Positions 1 through 6,294 are shown, counted from the stretch's first letter. The stretch is DNA of 9,844 nucleotides from Bacteroidota bacterium (GCA_005786915.1 SYCM01000064.1:1-9844); one strand, 5' to 3'. Made by a program: numbers and translations. The notes: generated from the sequence alone by a model not told the origin.

Positions 1-43
1 CGACGGACGCCAGTTCCGCGACCGCATCCAAGTCCTTCACTAA
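1..43 (+). CDS. C-terminal tail of an upstream gene (partial)
   Basis: The frame beginning at base 2 is open from the window edge and reads DGRQFRDRIQVLH before a TAA at 41-43. The mix of charged and hydrophobic residues is plausible for a real C-terminus, and the same-strand gene at 99 starts 55 bp later, so the two could be cotranscribed. Thirteen codons are too few to identify a family, and a chance open frame cannot be excluded. Confidence 0.4.
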   Translation, partial: DGRQFRDRIQVLH

Positions 44-98
44 GCGAACCCTGCGCGATTTCAGGCAATTTTGGCCCGATTCTCGCGTTGGACCGCAT

Positions 99-701
99 AT
101 GAAACGTTTGATCCTCGTCCTGCTCGGCGTGGCGCTGTCGGTGCCTGCCTTGAGCCAGTCTTCAGATTCCAAGATTAAAGCCTACCTGCGCGGCGGCGTC
201 AACTACAACCTCAACGGGGTTGGACTCGACAGCGGCTTGGTCAACGCCGGCAGCATCGCACGCCTCGAGCGGCCCGTGAACGGCTGGCACGCCGGACTGA
301 CCGTGCGCGAGCAGCGCAAAGACGGAAGCTACCTCGCGTTGGAATCGCTGTTTTCCGCCCGCACCTATACCTTTCAAGGCATCGACAACGAAGGCAATCC
401 CTTCGACGAGACCCTGAACTCGCAGAGCGTGCAGCTGGCCCTGTCGCCGGGATTCCGCATGTTCAAACTCGTGCGCGCCCAAGCCGGCATCAATGCCTTG
501 TTCGAGCTCAACGACGACTTTAACTCGACCTTCAGCAACTACCAGCTCGGCTACCGCCTGGGGGTGGGTCTGGACCTCGGCAGCCTGACGCTCGACGTCG
601 CCCTCAACAGCGCGTTTAATGCCCAGGGCGGAACCTGGAACGGCCTGCAGCTCAGCAACCGTCCGTCGGAATACCTGGTTTCGGTGGGCTACAAACTCTA
701 A
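99..701 (+). CDS. Small outer-membrane beta-barrel-like protein, secreted
   Basis: The protein has 200 residues. Residues 1-20 form a classic Sec signal peptide: KR, then a hydrophobic LILVLLGVALSVPAL core, with cleavage likely after the SQ near residue 20. The mature part has alternating polar and hydrophobic stretches separated by Gly/Asn/Asp turns (for example AYLRGGVNYNL, QLALSPGFRM, YQLGYRLGVGLDLGSLTLDV) and ends in LVSVGYKL. This resembles Bacteroidetes outer-membrane barrel proteins of the PorT/OmpW-like size class. It probably folds as a barrel of about eight strands in the outer membrane, but I recognise no specific family or substrate. The start is chosen because the signal peptide begins directly at this ATG. 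There is no Shine-Dalgarno sequence, as is usual in this phylum. An intrinsic terminator lies 123 bp downstream. Confidence 0.82.
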   Translation: MKRLILVLLGVALSVPALSQSSDSKIKAYLRGGVNYNLNGVGLDSGLVNAGSIARLERPVNGWHAGLTVREQRKDGSYLALESLFSARTYTFQGIDNEGNPFDETLNSQSVQLALSPGFRMFKLVRAQAGINALFELNDDFNSTFSNYQLGYRLGVGLDLGSLTLDVALNSAFNAQGGTWNGLQLSNRPSEYLVSVGYKL

Positions 702-823
702 TTTTTTCTGAGCCATTGCAATTTGGCACGCTTTTGGAAATTGTTTTAAAAGAGTGCTTTGCGTTTAGGTGATTTTGTGTTCAACGTTCATGCGTTACGT
801 TGGAAAGTTAAGCGCTCCTTCTG

Positions 824-854
824 AAGCCCCGGCGTTGTGTCGGGGCTTTTTTTT
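824..854 (+). terminator. Rho-independent terminator
   Basis: An 8-bp perfect stem (AAGCCCCG at 824-831 with CGGGGCTT at 841-848) encloses a 9-nt loop and runs into eight T residues (847-854). The T tract is present only in the rightward direction, so it ends transcription from the outer-membrane protein gene or from a short RNA begun in the 702-823 gap. Read leftward, the hairpin is not followed by a U tract, so it is unlikely to serve the aldehyde dehydrogenase gene. Confidence 0.9.
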
Positions 855-857
855 GAG

Positions 858-933
858 CTACTCGTTTTAGTTACTGGCTTCTCGTTACTCGAAACTACTT
901 GCTCGAACCCTGCCACCAGAGGCCAGAAACACG
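858..933. repeat. Degenerate heptad array abutting the aldehyde dehydrogenase stop codon
   Basis: From 871 to 933 the plus strand divides into nine consecutive 7-base units: TTACTGG, CTTCTCG, TTACTCG and AAACTAC at 871-898, TTGCTCG at 899-905, and four more to 933. They are preceded by CTACTCG (858-864) and a 6-base TTTTAG. The left units read as TTNCTNG on the plus strand. The right units read as TTTCTGG/CCTCTGG-like on the minus strand, so the array changes orientation in the middle. It ends exactly where the leftward gene's TGA begins (934-936). Related arrays lie at 3174-3377 and 4222-4238. The function is unknown. Confidence 0.6.
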
Positions 934-2373
934 TCATAGCTTAACGAACACGTTCTTGGGCTCGGTAAAGAATCGGAGCGCTTCAAATCCGCCCTCGCGG
1001 CCGAGGCCCGACTGCTTGACCCCACCGAAGGGCGTGCGCAGGTCGCGCACGAGCCAGCTGTTGATCCACACAATGCCCGCCTCGAGCTCGTGGGCTACCC
1101 GGTGGGCGCGCTGCAGGTTACTCGTCCAAAGCGTTGCGGCCAGTCCGTACTTGGTGGCGTTCGCCAGCGCCAGCGCTTCTTCTTCTGAATCAAATGGCAT
1201 CACCGTGACCACCGGACCAAAAATCTCTTCTTGGTTGGTGCGGCAGCTCATGCTGAGGCCCGTGATTACGGTCGGTGCAATAAAGTAGCCGTGGGGAGCC
1301 CCCGCGACCGCGACCGCGTGGCCGCCGCACTCGACGCGTCCGCCCTCTTCTTGGGCCAAGGCGATGTAGCTTAAAATCTTGTCTCGGTGCGGAGCCGAGA
1401 CCACCGCGCCAACTTGGGTTTCGGGGTCGCTGGGCAAGCCCACGCGCAGGGCGCGCACGCGCTCGGTGAATTCCGCCACGAAGCGGTCGTAGATCGGACG
1501 CTCCACGAGGATGCGCGACCCGCACAGGCAGATTTGACCTTGGTTGGCAAAGGAAGACTGCAGCGTGGTGCGCAGCATGGACTCAAAGTCGCAGTCCGCA
1601 AAAATCAGGTTGGGGTTTTTTCCGCCGAGCTCGAGGCTCAGCTTTTTGAAGCTCGGCGCGGCGAGCGTGTTGATGCGGGCGCCGGTGGCGGTTCCGCCAG
1701 TAAACGAAATCATCGGCACGTCGGGGTGCGTGACCAGGGGCTCGCCGACGCCCGGACCGGTTCCGTGCACAATGTTGAATACACCCGCCGGAAACCCTAC
1801 TTCGTGTAAAATTTCACTCAACAGGTAGGCGGTGTAGGGCGTCACCTCTGAAGGCTTGGCCACGACCGTATTGCCGGCCGCGAGGGCGGGCGCAATCTTC
1901 CAGCTGAACAAGTACAGCGGTAGGTTCCAGGGGCTGATGCAGGCCGCTACGCCAATGGGGCGGCGCAGCGTGTAGTTGAACCCGTGAGCGCCCATGTCGT
2001 GGGTTTCGCTCCAGTCGTGCAAAATGGCGGTCGCATAAAAGGCGAAGTTGTCGCGGGCCCGGGGAATGTCCACCGTGCGCGCCAGCTTCAGGGGCTTTCC
2101 GTTGTCGCGGGATTCGGCGGCGGCCAACTCGTCAAGGCGCTCTTCGATGCGGTGCGCCACCGCCATCAGGTGCTTACTGCGCTCGGCCGCGGTCAGGGCA
2201 GACCACTTAGGGTACGCCTTCTTGGCCGCTTCGACGGCGCGGGACACGTCTTCTGCTCCTGAGTCCGGAATCAAACTGTACACCTCACCCGTGGCGGGCT
2301 CGATGTTGTCGAGGTAGCGTCCGCTGGCGGGAGCACTGAAGGCTCCGTCGATGTAGTTGCGCAGCGTAATCAT
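934..2373 (-). CDS. Aldehyde dehydrogenase, ALDH8 / 2-aminomuconic semialdehyde dehydrogenase-like
   Basis: The product is a full-length 479-residue NAD(P)-dependent aldehyde dehydrogenase, which oxidises an aldehyde to a carboxylate in the cytoplasm. Visible motifs are the oxyanion SPWN (Asn150), the cofactor-binding loop VAKPSEVTP (172-180), ISFTGGTATG (222-231), the general-base LELGG (Glu248), and the GQICLCGSR active site with catalytic Cys282. The neighbouring CLC and the NSWLVRDLRTPFGG stretch (438-451) are typical of the ALDH8 / 2-aminomuconic or 2-hydroxymuconic semialdehyde dehydrogenases of tryptophan and aromatic meta-cleavage catabolism. Arg105 and Arg446 are candidates for the substrate-carboxylate-binding arginines of that group. 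The start ATG overlaps the upstream dehydrogenase stop by four bases (ATGA, 2370-2373), implying translational coupling. Family membership is firm. The exact substrate is inferred, because no other kynurenine-pathway gene is in the window. Confidence 0.9.
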   Translation of the reverse strand: MITLRNYIDGAFSAPASGRYLDNIEPATGEVYSLIPDSGAEDVSRAVEAAKKAYPKWSALTAAERSKHLMAVAHRIEERLDELAAAESRDNGKPLKLARTVDIPRARDNFAFYATAILHDWSETHDMGAHGFNYTLRRPIGVAACISPWNLPLYLFSWKIAPALAAGNTVVAKPSEVTPYTAYLLSEILHEVGFPAGVFNIVHGTGPGVGEPLVTHPDVPMISFTGGTATGARINTLAAPSFKKLSLELGGKNPNLIFADCDFESMLRTTLQSSFANQGQICLCGSRILVERPIYDRFVAEFTERVRALRVGLPSDPETQVGAVVSAPHRDKILSYIALAQEEGGRVECGGHAVAVAGAPHGYFIAPTVITGLSMSCRTNQEEIFGPVVTVMPFDSEEEALALANATKYGLAATLWTSNLQRAHRVAHELEAGIVWINSWLVRDLRTPFGGVKQSGLGREGGFEALRFFTEPKNVFVKL

Positions 2374-3158
2374 AGGTTCGGAGTGCGGCCTCCGTCGACC
2401 GGAATGTTAATGCCCGTGATGTAGCTCGCCGCAGGCGAAGCCAGAAAGGCCACCGCCGCCGCGATTTCTGCCGGGTCGGCAAAGCGCCCCATCGGCACCT
2501 CGGCCTTCATTTCGTGCTCAATTTCGGAATACGGCCGTCCCGTGCGCTGGGCTCGACCCTCGATGATGGCCGACAGTCGCTCGGTCGCCGTCGCCCCGGG
2601 GAGCACGTTGTTCACGGTGATTCCGCTCGGAGCCAGCTCGGTAGCCAGCGTCTTCGCCCAGTTTCCGACCGCCGCGCGCACCGTATTGCTCACCCCAAGG
2701 CCGTGCAGCGGCGCCTTGACGCTCGTCGAAATCACGTTGACGATGCGCCCGTAGCCCGCGCGCTTCATGCCCGGAACCACCAGCTGCGCCAGTTTTTGGT
2801 TGACCAGCAAATGGTGGGTGAACGCACTTAAAAACGCCTCCGCGCTGGCGTCCAGCACGGGGCCCGCCGCCGGACCTCCCGTGTTGTTGACCAAGATATG
2901 GGCGTCGCCCCATGCCTTCATGTCTTCGCCAACCGCTGCCGCCAAGGCATCGGGTTGCGCGTTGTCGACGCTGAGCCAGCGGTGCTTTTGTCCCGCCGGC
3001 GTGGGCAATCCTGCCGCCGCGAGGGCCAGCGACTCCGGGTTTCGCGCGAGCAAAAGAACTTCAGCGCCCAGTTCAGCGAGGGCGGAGGCCGCCGCGCGGC
3101 CAATTCCTTGGGACCCGCCGCCGACCACAGCGCGCTTCCCGGCAAGGGGTTGTTGCAT
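2370..3158 (-). CDS. Atypical short-chain dehydrogenase/reductase lacking Tyr-Lys
   Basis: The protein has 262 residues and a Rossmann fold. A dinucleotide-binding GGGSQGIG lies at 13-20, the NNTGG motif (standing in for NNAG) at 91-95, and a C-terminal ITGINIPVDGG segment at 247-257. The Ser of the catalytic set is present (NVIST, Ser144). However, the YxxxK positions 13 and 17 residues further on hold Ser157 and Arg161 (within GVSNTVRAAV). This fits the beta-ketoacyl-ACP-reductase-like SDR subgroup with an imperfect active site, often annotated only as an SDR oxidoreductase. It is the first gene of a leftward two-gene unit with the aldehyde dehydrogenase, overlapping it by ATGA. Co-expression suggests a shared catabolic route, possibly 2-aminomuconate metabolism, but reductase activity should not be assumed. 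Confidence 0.88.
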   Translation of the reverse strand: MQQPLAGKRAVVGGGSQGIGRAAASALAELGAEVLLLARNPESLALAAAGLPTPAGQKHRWLSVDNAQPDALAAAVGEDMKAWGDAHILVNNTGGPAAGPVLDASAEAFLSAFTHHLLVNQKLAQLVVPGMKRAGYGRIVNVISTSVKAPLHGLGVSNTVRAAVGNWAKTLATELAPSGITVNNVLPGATATERLSAIIEGRAQRTGRPYSEIEHEMKAEVPMGRFADPAEIAAAVAFLASPAASYITGINIPVDGGRTPNL

Positions 3159-3162
3159 TGGG

Positions 3163-3170
3163 TAAAGTTA
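3163..3170 (-). promoter_or_regulatory. Possible -7 box for the SDR-ALDH unit
   Basis: On the minus strand TAACTTTA matches five of six fixed positions of the Bacteroidetes -7 element TAnnTTTG and lies only four bases before the SDR start codon. Transcription would start at or next to the ATG. I see no TTG at the expected upstream distance, so this is weak. Confidence 0.25.
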
Positions 3171-3173
3171 GCA

Positions 3174-3377
3174 AGGTTGGCGCGTTGGCTTGTTGGTTGC
3201 TGGTTTCTAGTTTCTGGTGGCCGCCAAACGCCCTCAAGCATTCGGTTATATCCGGATTTACTTTTTTTCGATTTGCACTAAATAGATATGTTTCAGTAAT
3301 ACAACGAATTATAAAATATCCGTTGACAAAAACCCGTTGCGAGAAACCAGAAACCAACGCACCAACCTCGCCAACTA
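3174..3377. repeat. Inverted pair of 7-8 bp periodic repeat arrays around an AT-rich core
   Basis: The left arm (3174-3217, plus strand) is AGGTTGG, CGCGTTGG, then CTTGTTGG, TTGCTGG, then TTTCTAG, TTTCTGG. The right arm, read on the minus strand from 3378 to 3340, is CTAGTTGG, CGAGGTTGG, then TGCGTTGG, TTTCTGG, TTTCTCG. The 14 bases at 3175-3188 match the minus strand of 3367-3354 at 13 positions, and the inner heptads match at 6 of 7 each. The left arm has one extra unit. The TAG stop of the methyltransferase (3375-3377) lies inside the first right-arm unit. The core 3218-3339 is AT-rich and contains no convincing gene. This element fills nearly all of the gap between the methyltransferase and the SDR gene. 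Confidence 0.65.
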
Positions 3378-4220
3378 GGCGCGCAGCAGCACCACGTCCT
3401 GAAAATCAAGGGTGGTTCCGCCCCGGCCGCTCCAGCGGCCAAAATGGACCTCAACGTCGGACCAGCCCGCCGCACGGGCCATGATCACCACGTCTTCAGG
3501 GCGAAAGGCGACGTTGGCACCGACTACTTCGGGATCCATATACCACACACCATTGCGCTGGACGGGAAATGCGTAAGATCCGCCCCGAGAAGCGCGCTCG
3601 GCCTCAGCATCCATCAAAAAGAAGGTCGCCAAAAACCGACCGCCGGGCCGCACCACGCGTCGGGTTTCGGCCAGGTAGCGCGCCACTTCGTCGCGGTCCA
3701 TGTGGGTGAACACTGAAGTGGCCCAGGCAAAGTCAAAGTCCGCGTCTGCAAAAGGAAAAGTGAACTCCGACGCTCGAGCGCCGCCCGCCGTATACAGGTC
3801 GTTGTGCAGCGGAACCCACGTAAAGCGAAAGCCCGGGTAGCGCGAGGTGATCCGCTGAGTGCAGCGTTCGACCGCCTCGCGGACCACATCAAAACCCTCG
3901 TAGGCGTCGGGACGCGTCAGGTAGTCGGTGAGCGGAATCGCCATGCGGCCCAATCCGCTGCCGATGTCGAGCACCCGCTCGTCAGGTCGGAGCCCGCCAA
4001 GGCCCGTAAAGTGGGCTTTGAACAGCAATCCGTTGGCCAGAAAATCGCCGCCGCCCGTGAAGACCTCGCCCGGCAACGGCAAGGGAATCCCAGCGTACGA
4101 AGGCCGTCCGCCGTGGCGCAGCAGCGTCCACAGGTCGACCGGGAATACCAGCAAGCGGCGAACCCCGCGCCGGGCCTGAGGACCAAGGCGGTAGAACGCC
4201 GAGCGCAAAAACTTCTTCAA
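3375..4220 (-). CDS. Class I SAM-dependent methyltransferase
   Basis: The product has 281 residues. The glycine-rich SAM-binding motif I is VLDIGSGLGRMAIPL (83-97), followed by YEGFDVVREAVERC (107-120, motif II region). Motif IV-like FDFAWATSVFTHM lies at 162-174, and the post-motif RRVVRPGGRFLATFFLMD spans 187-204, all typical of the methyltransferase type-11/25 fold. An N-terminal extension of about 75 residues with a hydrophobic LLVFPVDLWTLL patch (23-34) precedes the fold, so peripheral membrane contact is possible. The start is TTG (4218-4220). An in-frame TAG lies six codons upstream and no ATG or GTG intervenes, so TTG is the best choice. It starts 15 bp after the aminopeptidase stop and is probably cotranscribed with it. 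The methyl acceptor cannot be told from the sequence. Confidence 0.85.
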   Translation of the reverse strand: MKKFLRSAFYRLGPQARRGVRRLLVFPVDLWTLLRHGGRPSYAGIPLPLPGEVFTGGGDFLANGLLFKAHFTGLGGLRPDERVLDIGSGLGRMAIPLTDYLTRPDAYEGFDVVREAVERCTQRITSRYPGFRFTWVPLHNDLYTAGGARASEFTFPFADADFDFAWATSVFTHMDRDEVARYLAETRRVVRPGGRFLATFFLMDAEAERASRGGSYAFPVQRNGVWYMDPEVVGANVAFRPEDVVIMARAAGWSDVEVHFGRWSGRGGTTLDFQDVVLLRA

Positions 4221-4221
4221 A

Positions 4222-4238
4222 CTAAAAACCAGAAACTA
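4222..4238 (-). repeat. Short heptad repeat spanning the aminopeptidase-methyltransferase junction
   Basis: On the minus strand the sequence runs CTAG, TTTCTGG, TTTTTAG and then into TTTGAAG, which contains the TTG start of the methyltransferase. These are the same unit types as in the arrays at 858-933 and 3174-3377. The CTAG supplies the TAG stop of the aminopeptidase gene (4236-4238). With only two clear units it would not be notable alone; the match to the other sites supports it. Confidence 0.45.
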
Positions 4239-5534
4239 GTTACGGCCTGCCATGATCCGCTCAATCTCGTCCACCTCCTTAGGAATCGCCTTCGTCAGGT
4301 TGATCGGCTCGCCCTTGGTAACCACGATGTCGTCTTCGATGCGGATGCCCAGGCCCTCCTCGGGAATGTAGATGCCCGGCTCGACCGTGAAGACCATGCC
4401 CTCTTGGATTTCAGACCCGTCCCAAGGGCCGTAGTCGTGCACGTCAAGGCCCAGGTAGTGCGAGGTTCCGTGCATAAAGTACTTTTTGTAGGCGGGCCAG
4501 GCGGGGTCCTGCTTGGCGACGTCTTCGCGGGTGATGAGCCCGAGGCCCATCAGCTCCTCGGTCATCAACTCGCCCACCTGAACGTGGTAGTCGGGCAGGC
4601 GCACGCCGGGCTTCAGCAAGTTCATCGCGGCCTTTTCCACGCGGAGCACCGCCTCGTAGACCTGGCGCTGGCGTGCCGTGAAGCGCCCGTTAGCCGGAAA
4701 GCAACGCGTCACGTCGCAGGCGTAGTTGCCGTACACGGCTCCGACGTCAAAAAGAACCACGTCGCCGTCGCGCACCGGGGCGTCATTAGTGATGTAGTGC
4801 AGCACGCACGCGTTCGCCCCCGACCCGATGATGGGCGTGTAGGCAAACCCGTGCGAACGGCGGCGCACAAACTCGTGGAGGAACTCGGCCTCGAGCTCAA
4901 ACTCCCACACCCCGGGCTTGAGGAAGCGCATCACGCGGTCGTAGCCCGAAGCGGTGATGTCGGCGGCCACCTGCATGATGGCGACCTCTTCGGGGTCCTT
5001 AATGGCGCGGAGCGCGTTCATCGCGGGTGCCGAACGCTCGTACTCATGGTTTGGGAACCGGCGGCGCAGGTCGGCCCCAAAGCGGTCTTCGCGGGTCTCG
5101 ACCGGGTTGTTACGGCGAATGTGCTCGTGGTTGAGGAGGTAGACGTGGTGGGCGTGGGCCATGACGTCGCGCAGAATGCGCTCGAAGTCGCCGAGCCAGT
5201 GAATGCTCTGGATTCCGCTCAAGGCGCTGGCCTCCTCTTTCGACAACTTAGCGCCTTCCCAGCGGGCGATGAGGTCGTTGGTTTCGACCAAAAACAGCAT
5301 CTCGCGCTGCTCGGGCTTGGGGGCGTCGGGAAAGAGCACCAAGATGGACTCCTCCTGGTCCACTCCGCTCAGCCACAGGATGTCGGTGGCCTGCTTGAAC
5401 GGAAAGCTGCCGTCGGCCGACGTTGGGTAGATGTCGCTGGAGTTAAAAAAGGCGACGGAATTCGGCTTGAGCGAGGCCGTGAAACGGGCCCGGTGGCGGG
5501 CGTAGAGGTCCGATTTAAGGGGTTCGTAGCGCAT
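4236..5534 (-). CDS. pepP: Xaa-Pro aminopeptidase (aminopeptidase P, M24B)
   Basis: This cytosolic metallopeptidase removes the N-terminal residue from peptides with proline at position 2. Numbered from the chosen start (432 residues), the pita-bread fold shows all five metal ligands: Asp263 and Asp274 (LFDVGAVYGNYACDVTR), His359 (HGTSHYLGLDVHD), Glu385 (VEPGIY) and Glu400 (GIRIEDD). The active-site histidines His246 and His366 are also present. The N-terminal creatinase-like domain covers roughly residues 1-165, including DILWLSGVDQEESILVLFPD. The open frame extends to an ATG at 5573, but MRYEPLKSDLY at 5534 matches the usual start of this family, and a -7-like box lies directly upstream of it, inside the longer frame. 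It is the first gene of a leftward unit with the methyltransferase and is divergent from sdhC. Confidence 0.93.
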   Translation of the reverse strand: MRYEPLKSDLYARHRARFTASLKPNSVAFFNSSDIYPTSADGSFPFKQATDILWLSGVDQEESILVLFPDAPKPEQREMLFLVETNDLIARWEGAKLSKEEASALSGIQSIHWLGDFERILRDVMAHAHHVYLLNHEHIRRNNPVETREDRFGADLRRRFPNHEYERSAPAMNALRAIKDPEEVAIMQVAADITASGYDRVMRFLKPGVWEFELEAEFLHEFVRRRSHGFAYTPIIGSGANACVLHYITNDAPVRDGDVVLFDVGAVYGNYACDVTRCFPANGRFTARQRQVYEAVLRVEKAAMNLLKPGVRLPDYHVQVGELMTEELMGLGLITREDVAKQDPAWPAYKKYFMHGTSHYLGLDVHDYGPWDGSEIQEGMVFTVEPGIYIPEEGLGIRIEDDIVVTKGEPINLTKAIPKEVDEIERIMAGRN

Positions 5535-5539
5535 GCGAA

Positions 5540-5547
5540 CGAAGGTA
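5540..5547 (-). promoter_or_regulatory. Candidate -7 box for the aminopeptidase P gene
   Basis: TACCTTCG on the minus strand matches TAnnTTTG at all fixed positions but one and sits five bases before the ATG at 5534. A transcript from it would be leaderless or nearly so. No TTG is seen about 20 bases upstream. It supports choosing 5534 rather than 5573 as the start. Confidence 0.35.
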
Positions 5548-5566
5548 CGGCTCGCGCTGTTATGGA

Positions 5567-5597
5567 TTGGCACGAGGCCGTTTGGCCCCTACCTTTG
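5567..5597 (+). promoter_or_regulatory. Bacteroidetes-type promoter of the sdhCAB operon
   Basis: TTG at 5567-5569 and TACCTTTG at 5590-5597 are separated by 20 bases. This matches the primary-sigma-factor consensus of Bacteroidota (TTG, about 17-23 bases, TAnnTTTG) at every fixed position. Transcription would begin around 5603-5605, leaving a leader of about 15 bases before the sdhC ATG at 5620. Confidence 0.75.
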
Positions 5598-5619
5598 AAC
5601 CCACCAAAGTCATAACTAT

Positions 5620-6294
5620 ATGTCATCGCAACGCGGATTGTTTGGGTCGTCGCTGGCCCGAAAGTACTGGATGGCCCTCACGGGCCTCTTTTTGATTACG
5701 TTTCTGGTAGTCCACCTGCTCGGCAATCTAACCATCGTCTTCGGAACGGGCGAAGATTTCAACGCCTACGCCGCGTTCATGACGAGCTTTCCACCGATTA
5801 AAATCGTGAGCTACCTGCTCTATGCGTCTATTGTGCTCCACGCCGCCGACGGCATCGTGCTTGCCCGACAAAACCGCGCCGCCCGTCCCGTGGCCTACGG
5901 AACCTACAACGGCGCCGCCAACGCCGGCTGGGCTTCGCGCAACATGGCGCTCCTGGGCATCTTCACCCTGCTGTTCATCTTGGTGCATATGAAGAGCTTC
6001 TGGTTTGAAATGCACTTTGGAACCCTCGGGCTTGACGCCAAGGGCAACAAGGACCTTTTCACCCTCACCACTGCCGCCTTTGAACAGGTTTGGTACACTG
6101 CCTTTTACGTCGTGGCGATGGTTGCCCTCGGGTTTCACCTTTGGCACGGATTCCAATCGGCCTTCCAGACCTTGGGATGGACCCACCCGACCTACACCCC
6201 CATCGTTCAGTTCGTGGGCCGCGCCTTTGCCGTGCTCGTGTGCGGAGCCTTTGCGCTGATTCCCCTGTACGTCTTGATTTCGCCCAACGTTTAA
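5620..6294 (+). CDS. sdhC: Succinate dehydrogenase/fumarate reductase cytochrome b subunit
   Basis: The 224-residue membrane anchor belongs to the single-subunit, di-heme type (Bacillus/Wolinella class) of complex II. It carries electrons between SdhB and the quinone pool. Five hydrophobic segments are visible at about residues 18-40, 60-82, 108-128, 156-178 and 197-220. Histidines at 32 (VVHLLGN), 74 (IVLHAADG), 123 (LVHMKSF) and 173 (GFHLWHGF) have the spacing of the four axial heme ligands of this family, and His176 is an extra conserved-looking residue. It is the first gene of sdhCAB, preceded by a consensus promoter and no Shine-Dalgarno sequence. sdhA follows after 11 bp. Confidence 0.95.
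   Translation: MSSQRGLFGSSLARKYWMALTGLFLITFLVVHLLGNLTIVFGTGEDFNAYAAFMTSFPPIKIVSYLLYASIVLHAADGIVLARQNRAARPVAYGTYNGAANAGWASRNMALLGIFTLLFILVHMKSFWFEMHFGTLGLDAKGNKDLFTLTTAAFEQVWYTAFYVVAMVALGFHLWHGFQSAFQTLGWTHPTYTPIVQFVGRAFAVLVCGAFALIPLYVLISPNV

Noticed and set aside
723..741. A TTGGCACG sequence resembling the -24 half of a sigma-54 promoter
   Set aside because: The -12 half is GG rather than GC, and the spacing between the two elements is 9 rather than 10 bases. No sigma-54-dependent gene follows, so it is probably chance.
3323..3328. TTGACA in the AT-rich core as a sigma-70 -35 box
   Set aside because: No TATAAT-type element occurs about 17 bases downstream, and Bacteroidota use a different consensus.
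3158..3484. A 108-codon plus-strand open frame through the repeat-bearing gap
   Set aside because: It runs across the repeat arms and into the antisense of the methyltransferase 3' end. The translation shows no domain, signal peptide or natural C-terminus.
5535..5573. The 13-residue longer N-terminus of the aminopeptidase
   Set aside because: The extra residues (PIHNSASRTFVR region) are not family-like, and the likely -7 box lies inside them.
3804..5615. A 603-codon open frame on the plus strand, antisense to the aminopeptidase and methyltransferase genes
   Set aside because: It is longer than either real gene, but its Val/His/Arg-rich, motif-free translation is typical of the complement of a GC-rich gene. 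The opposite strand encodes two proteins with intact active-site motifs.
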